Shown in pieces: positions 59,640 to 64,000 of a DNA stretch of 64,000 bases. The stretch comes from Sphagnum compactum. Taxonomy: Eukaryota; Bryophyta; Sphagnopsida; Sphagnales. Both the position numbers and the translations under genes were made by a program. Below the pieces are notes generated by a model that worked only from the letters and a program-made list of their open reading frames with translations, was not told the DNA's origin and searched no databases. Location of the stretch: NCBI GenBank assembly GCA_965153455.1, contig OZ234496.1:13136304-13200303 (forward strand). Direction: 5' to 3'. The stretch's first letter is position 1. Every line of letters begins with the position of its first letter.

Positions 59640-60480
59640 TGTTGTGTGCGAGTAGTGGGCCTTTCCTGTAAGGTAAAGTCCCAGAATGGGTGGCATTCTG
59701 AAACAAGAGGACCATGATGATGCAGTAGCTCAGTCCAGCCCCCACATTTTGGCAATGTCCCCAACCCATGGAAGCCACCCATCATAAAGCACAAGGCGAA
59801 GGTCATCATGAACCTCAAGATAATGAGATCACCAGGTAAAGGAAAGGGATGATTATTATGCCTACTTATAAATATAAGATCCCTATTAGGTATTTAGAGA
59901 TATAAATTACCACACAAAAATACCCTAAGGAATTTCACCAGGTGTTATATGTACCATGGAATGGTGAAGCCCCTGAATGTTGAGTAAGGTGCCATGTGAG
60001 CCTGTTGGGATGAGCTGGGTGATGCACCCAACATAATGGCCAAGGGCAAAGGCATGGGGTTGGAAGACTCAATGATCATAAAAATTAATCATGTTCAATA
60101 AACACATTTTGTATCGCTAGAAGAGTATGTCATACATTAATGTGGTCAAGGCAACGACATAATCTGCCTCCCCAGACCTTAATGTACTATCAAATGGTCA
60201 AGCCCTGTCCATTATGTTGGGTGAGTCAGGCGAGCTAGGTGACACATCCAACATAATGGGCAGGGCAATGCCATTCCATGACGGTAAGGTCTGGGGTGGC
60301 GCATTCAACAATTTAGATAAAAATTCATGTCCAACAGACACATTTTGGTCACTGTTACAGGTTCATGATCATCACCAGAAGATTACGTTAAATAATGTGG
60401 TCAAGAAAATGACATAATCTGCCACCCCAGAGCTTACCGCTGTGACAGAGTGCTCGGCGTGTGTTGCATGCTTCATTGTC
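59640..60480. repeat. Duplicated block with inverted words
   Basis: About 60060-60190 and 60300-60440 are diverged direct copies (shared AACA(A/G)ACACATTTTG, AATGTGGTCAAG, ACGACATAATCTGCC or GACATAATCTGCCACCCCAG). The word CCAACATAATGG occurs three times in two orientations, forming the hairpin listed next. It is probably a transposon family of its own. Confidence 0.6.
60202..60266. repeat. Strong hairpin, 19-bp arms
   Basis: GCCCTGTCCATTATGTTGG (60202-60220) is the complement of 60248-60266 with one mismatch; the loop is 27 bases. Confidence 0.85.
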
Positions 60481-60929
60481 AAAGAAAATTCGCAAGGTCT
60501 GCCACATATTCCAAGATTTGTGTACTTTCATGTTATTTCTTTTTGTACCGTAGAATGGACACTCTTTGTGTTTTGGTTTTTTTTCTGGGGTAACCCCTTT
60601 CATTTGAAGGGTATCATTTTGTTACCTAATCATAAACGGGAAAAAGGTTATTATTTATCATTTTCATCTACTGTATAAATATGTGATATTTTTGACAATA
60701 AACAAATATTTAAACCTTGTGGATTGATTTCAGTTATCTGTCATGAGGCCATTAGGGCAAAGTGAAAGCTACCGAATTAAAGGTTTCCCAAGGTTTGAAA
60801 CATGTAAAGCCCAGCTTCTCATTACCCTAAGACCTTGTTACATTATGATGACACTTAAACCTTACCCTGTAGGCTATCGTATGTGGAACTGGTCCTTTAT
60901 ATATATATATATGTGAAAAACTCTTACAA
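60481..60929. other. Short non-coding stretch
   Basis: Nothing was recognised apart from a GTAAAGCCC word near 60805 and a TATATATATA tract near 60901. Confidence 0.4.
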
Positions 60930-61176
60930 ATTTTGCAGTGTAACTGGAGGGCATGTTATAGTGCACAATTATTCCTGTGCCCTGTAAGTGGGTGTTCTGT
61001 TTTCACAGCGGCCTTCATGAAAACCATACAGCCCCGCTGTAATTGTTGCATTAATTTTCATGCTGCATAAGGCCCTGGGTGAGAGCATTACTGAAATCGG
61101 GCTTGTGCTCTGCTCTTGCCACATGCACCCTTATTTCGGTAATGCCCTCACCCTCAGGCTTTACCCTACTCTAACC
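60930..61176 (+). repeat. Dispersed repeat family, copy B
   Basis: This is the partner of 9104-9355. It ends within about ten bases of the point where homology to GAE begins (61185), so it sits exactly at the break that removed the pseudogene's 5' part. Confidence 0.65.
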
Positions 61177-61184
61177 AAACTCTG

Positions 61185-62274
61185 AGTTATCATGAGGTCT
61201 TTCTGAAGAGAGCAAGACAAGAGATTCTGGCAAAGTGTGGCATGTTTGTGATTGAAGTTGACATAAACAATGCATTGCTTCTCAAAAGCCTCTTTGAGGT
61301 GGTCCAGATCACACATGTGATGCATCTTGCAGCCCAAGTTGGTGTGCATAATGCCATGGAGAATCCAGGCTCGTATGTGCATAGCAACATTGCTGGACTG
61401 GTGAATATCTTTGAGATATGCAAGGCTGCAAATCCACAGCCAGCCATTGTTTGGGCTTCATTGAGTTCTGTGTATGGGTTGGACACTAATGTGCTATGCT
61501 TTGCCCATGCTGTTCTCGACAAGTCAGCACTCCACCATGAAAATTAAAACAGGCTCTTAGTGTAGAGGAGATGACTCTTATGAAACAATCAGAAATTGCA
61601 CATTTGAGATGCTTTATGTCTGAAAATTCAACTAAGCTGTTTTTGGGAACTCTTCCACAGGGTGCCTTTCTTGGAGATGGACCCAACTGATCAACCTGCA
61701 AGCCTGTACACAGCAACAAAAAAGGCATGATAGGAAATTGCTCACACATATAACCACATCTATGGTCTGTCCATCACTGGCCTGCAATTCTTCACTGTAT
61801 ATGGGCCATGGTGTAGACTGGACATGGCTTACTTTTCCTTCACTTGGGACATCTTGAAGAGGAAGCCCATCAACATCTACCAAGGACCCAACAACAAAGA
61901 TTTGGCATGTGATTTAAATTGCGCTGATGACATTGTAGAAGGGTGTGTTGCATCTCTTGATACAGCTGAGAGAAGCATAGACAGTGGGGAAAAGAAGATG
62001 GGCCCTGCACAGCTCCCGATTTTCAACCTTAGTAGCACCTCCCCAATCACTGTCCCTCCCTTGGTTGACATTCTTGAGACTCAACACAAAAGCCATAAGA
62101 AATATCAAGAAAATGCCCCGGAATGGTGATGCACCTTCACCCACACCAACATCTCTTCAGCTCAGACATGCAACAGACACTGGGTTGAAGAACTTTGTCA
62201 AGTGGTATTTGAACTACTATGGTGACAACACTCATCATCATTCAGGGCTTGGCAACCAGGAACACATCATCTAG
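61185..62274 (+). pseudogene. Truncated GAE pseudogene, diverged copy of the gene at 1481-3122
   Basis: Homology starts at the codons for SYYE after the NAD-binding loop and runs to the stop. The N-terminal membrane segment and the GxxGxxG motif are absent. Damage: the intron-2 donor AAG|GTACTG has become AATGTGCTA; a base is added after the acceptor (CACAG|GGTGCC); TGATAG replaces two codons just after the YxxxK motif (about 61728); about 20 bases are lost near 62083; a further deletion lies near 62160. Intron sequence is retained, so it is a genomic duplicate, not a retrocopy. It cannot make an active enzyme. Its orientation is opposite to the intact gene, and its 3' flank is duplicated too. 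Confidence 0.92.
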
Positions 62275-63945
62275 TGAGGAAAAAATTTTGTAATCATACT
62301 GTCATCTAGGTTGTCCAACTGTGACCTGCTGTGATGTATTCAAAAAAGCTCTCCTTGCTATGGAAGATCCAAGATGTCTTGCTGTCATGGATTCAAGATA
62401 TTGAATTATTGTTGGCAGTTGCTCAAAGAAGGCCTGTCACTGTTTAACGACACTTGTTACACGCTCGAGAACCCAATAATGGAAAAAACTCGTGTGTATT
62501 GTTGCTATGCCCGTTTTCTTACCCAAAATTGTATCTACTGTTCATTTCTACTGACTTTGAATTCATTCAGTTCAGTGCTTTTGTGCCTAGAAAGTATTAC
62601 AGTGAGGATTACCAAGTTGTTGACAGACCACATTGTATGGTTTGATTATTCAATTTTTGCATCTAGTAATGAGGCAAGTTCACAAATGGCTCTTTTTGTC
62701 TCTTGCTCCCAGCAAGTTTGCAACCCTACTTTCAATTGGGGACAAGCTTATGTATTGCCTTTGGTGAATGGAAGACACGACCCATAATCTTACCTCATTG
62801 TGGATGACTCTGGTTCATCAAAGTATTGCTGAAGATCTGTTGCATTCAACATTTGCAAGCGTTTCCCGAAGTTCTTTACAATAGTTTCAGATCCAATTCA
62901 TTTAACATTTACATCCAATGCGTTAAGCATTTGGAATCCAATGCTTTGCATATTCGCAAGCATTTCTGGTTTCTTTAATGACAAAAGGTTTCAAATCTAA
63001 AATTGTCTTTGCATTTTCTCACATGAAGAGAAATGTTCTTTGTGGTAGGTATGAAGGAGAAATCCAACTCTGATTTCATTGATCACAATGAAATACAATT
63101 TTACAACACTAAGGAATATGCAACACTTTTGGATAACTGTTGAGAATTGAGCTTTTAGGTCTCAGGTCACAAGCCCCTCAAATTGTCTAAAGAACCAGTA
63201 GAATTTTTCTAGTATATGTGGAGGGCACCTGATCCTCAGTAAAATTTCTGCATCCATAGAGGATGGTACCTTACACCTAAGGGTCCTCAACCTTACCCAG
63301 AAATTACTGTAATCTTTATAACAAGGGACTCTTTGTGAGGAACCCCAAAAGGGGAGGGAGGCAGCAGCCCCATCAATCATTAGATAAATTCGTAAAGTAC
63401 AAGGGGGGAAGGAAGTGCCACCGGATGGTGGCAACGTCCTTCCCACAAGGGACTCTTTGTGACCTGACTCATGGTGTGCAAAGCTCCCCCTTCAGCTTGT
63501 CAACCTGTGGTGGAAATCTAAGACCAAACTTCGTTCACAAAGCCACTGATTTTCGTGTTCATTGAATCCACACAGAAGGGAGTAACAAGTTCAAGTCCAC
63601 AAACCATCATCACAGTGAAAAACTTCCTTGCATTAATGCACTTGGCAACCTATTGATATGGTAACTACAACATGCGTGTAATTTTGTCTTTTGTACAAGA
63701 TAATCTTACCCTCTATGGTCTTAAATGACCAGTGTTCTTAAGCAAAATTCATTTTTTTGTCAAAGCAGATTTAGTCCTCAATGTATACTAGTTTGTGGGC
63801 AAGTTTACATTAGCCTTTATAGGACCGACTAACTAAATGAGCTTTGGCAAGCTAAGTGACTCATATATTCCTAAATAGAGGTAGCCCTTAACTCAATATT
63901 AGTGTACAACTTGAAATTAAGAATTTTAAAAATCAAGGACCCCCC
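62275..63945 (+). other. Right arm of inverted duplication (3' flank of pseudogene)
   Basis: The stretch is a diverged reverse complement of about 60-1480. Matching landmarks: TTGTCCAACTGTGACCTGCT near 62310 (against 1431-1447), CCAAAATTGTATCTACTG near 62524, GTAGAATTTTTCTAGTATAT near 63199, and GTATACTAGTTTGTGGGCAA near 63783. Open frames here (137 codons at 62374-62787 among them) are in former 3' UTR sequence and are not supported as genes. Confidence 0.7.
63321..63462. repeat. 18-bp direct repeat flanking a 106-bp segment absent from the other arm
   Basis: ACAAGGGACTCTTTGTGA occurs at 63321-63338 and 63445-63462. The G-rich segment between has no obvious counterpart in the 1-1480 arm. 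It could be a small insertion with a long target duplication, or a local duplication. Confidence 0.5.
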
Positions 63946-64000
63946 TTTAGATTCTTTGACCTTGAGTGATCAAATTATTAGAAAGTACTGTTTTCAACAT

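Noticed and set aside
61632-62144. Minus-strand frames across the GAE pseudogene
   Set aside because: They are antisense shadows of the decayed coding sequence; the same shadows occur opposite the intact gene.
62374-62787. 137-codon frame after the pseudogene
   Set aside because: It lies in former GAE 3' UTR sequence (it aligns with the flank at 1-1480) and is not kept open in the other arm.

Overview
The window looks like nuclear DNA of a land plant with a large, repeat-rich genome. The evidence is one intron-containing plant UDP-glucuronate 4-epimerase (GAE) gene, plant-type Ty3/gypsy chromovirus, Ty1/copia, hAT and Helitron sequences, and AT-rich, CpG-poor filler. Nothing bacterial, organellar or viral was seen. 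A gymnosperm, fern or lycophyte is plausible from the repeat load and the chromovirus type, but the sequence does not settle it.

Layout. 1-5.6 kb: the GAE gene on the minus strand (coding exons 3122-3078, 2950-2294 and 2122-1481), its 3' flank (1-1480) and a CpG-rich 5' region (about 3.1-5.4 kb) with good splice signals for 5' UTR introns. 5.2-9.4 kb: microsatellites, a 54-bp tandem array, a 501-bp non-autonomous Helitron and one copy of a roughly 250-bp dispersed repeat. 10.7-22 kb: an old hAT transposon relic (minus strand) split by a complete, very young 5.76-kb Ty3/gypsy chromovirus (12037-17798), followed by a degenerate tandem repeat. 22-59 kb: almost entirely old, decayed repeats, with recognisable fragments of gypsy pol (25.6, 27.1 and 32.3-33.0 kb), copia (33.7-35.5 kb minus, 47.2-47.8 kb plus), several foldback or duplicated elements, and an unusual 1.3-kb array built on CCTAGGTTAA-like words that contains a tRNA-like sequence. 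59.6-64 kb: a duplicated block with a strong hairpin, then a broken GAE pseudogene (61185-62274, plus strand) and its 3' flank. These form an inverted duplication of the first 2.6 kb.

Most notable. (1) The chromovirus has no tRNA-type primer site. Instead 10 bases just after its 5' LTR are exactly complementary to 10 bases in the LTR that start 33 bases after the TATA box, where the transcript should begin. That is the arrangement of self-primed (Tf1/sushi-type) reverse transcription. Its LTRs differ by one base in 267 and it has a perfect 5-bp target duplication, so it moved recently. (2) The second GAE intron is 171 bases, in frame and free of stops, and lies between the catalytic Ser region and the YxxxK motif, so intron retention would give a 57-residue insertion in the active site. 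(3) The GAE inverted pair shows a segmental duplication followed by decay, and the break point of the dead copy abuts a dispersed repeat.

All similarity calls come from reading translated motifs by eye; no database search was run.
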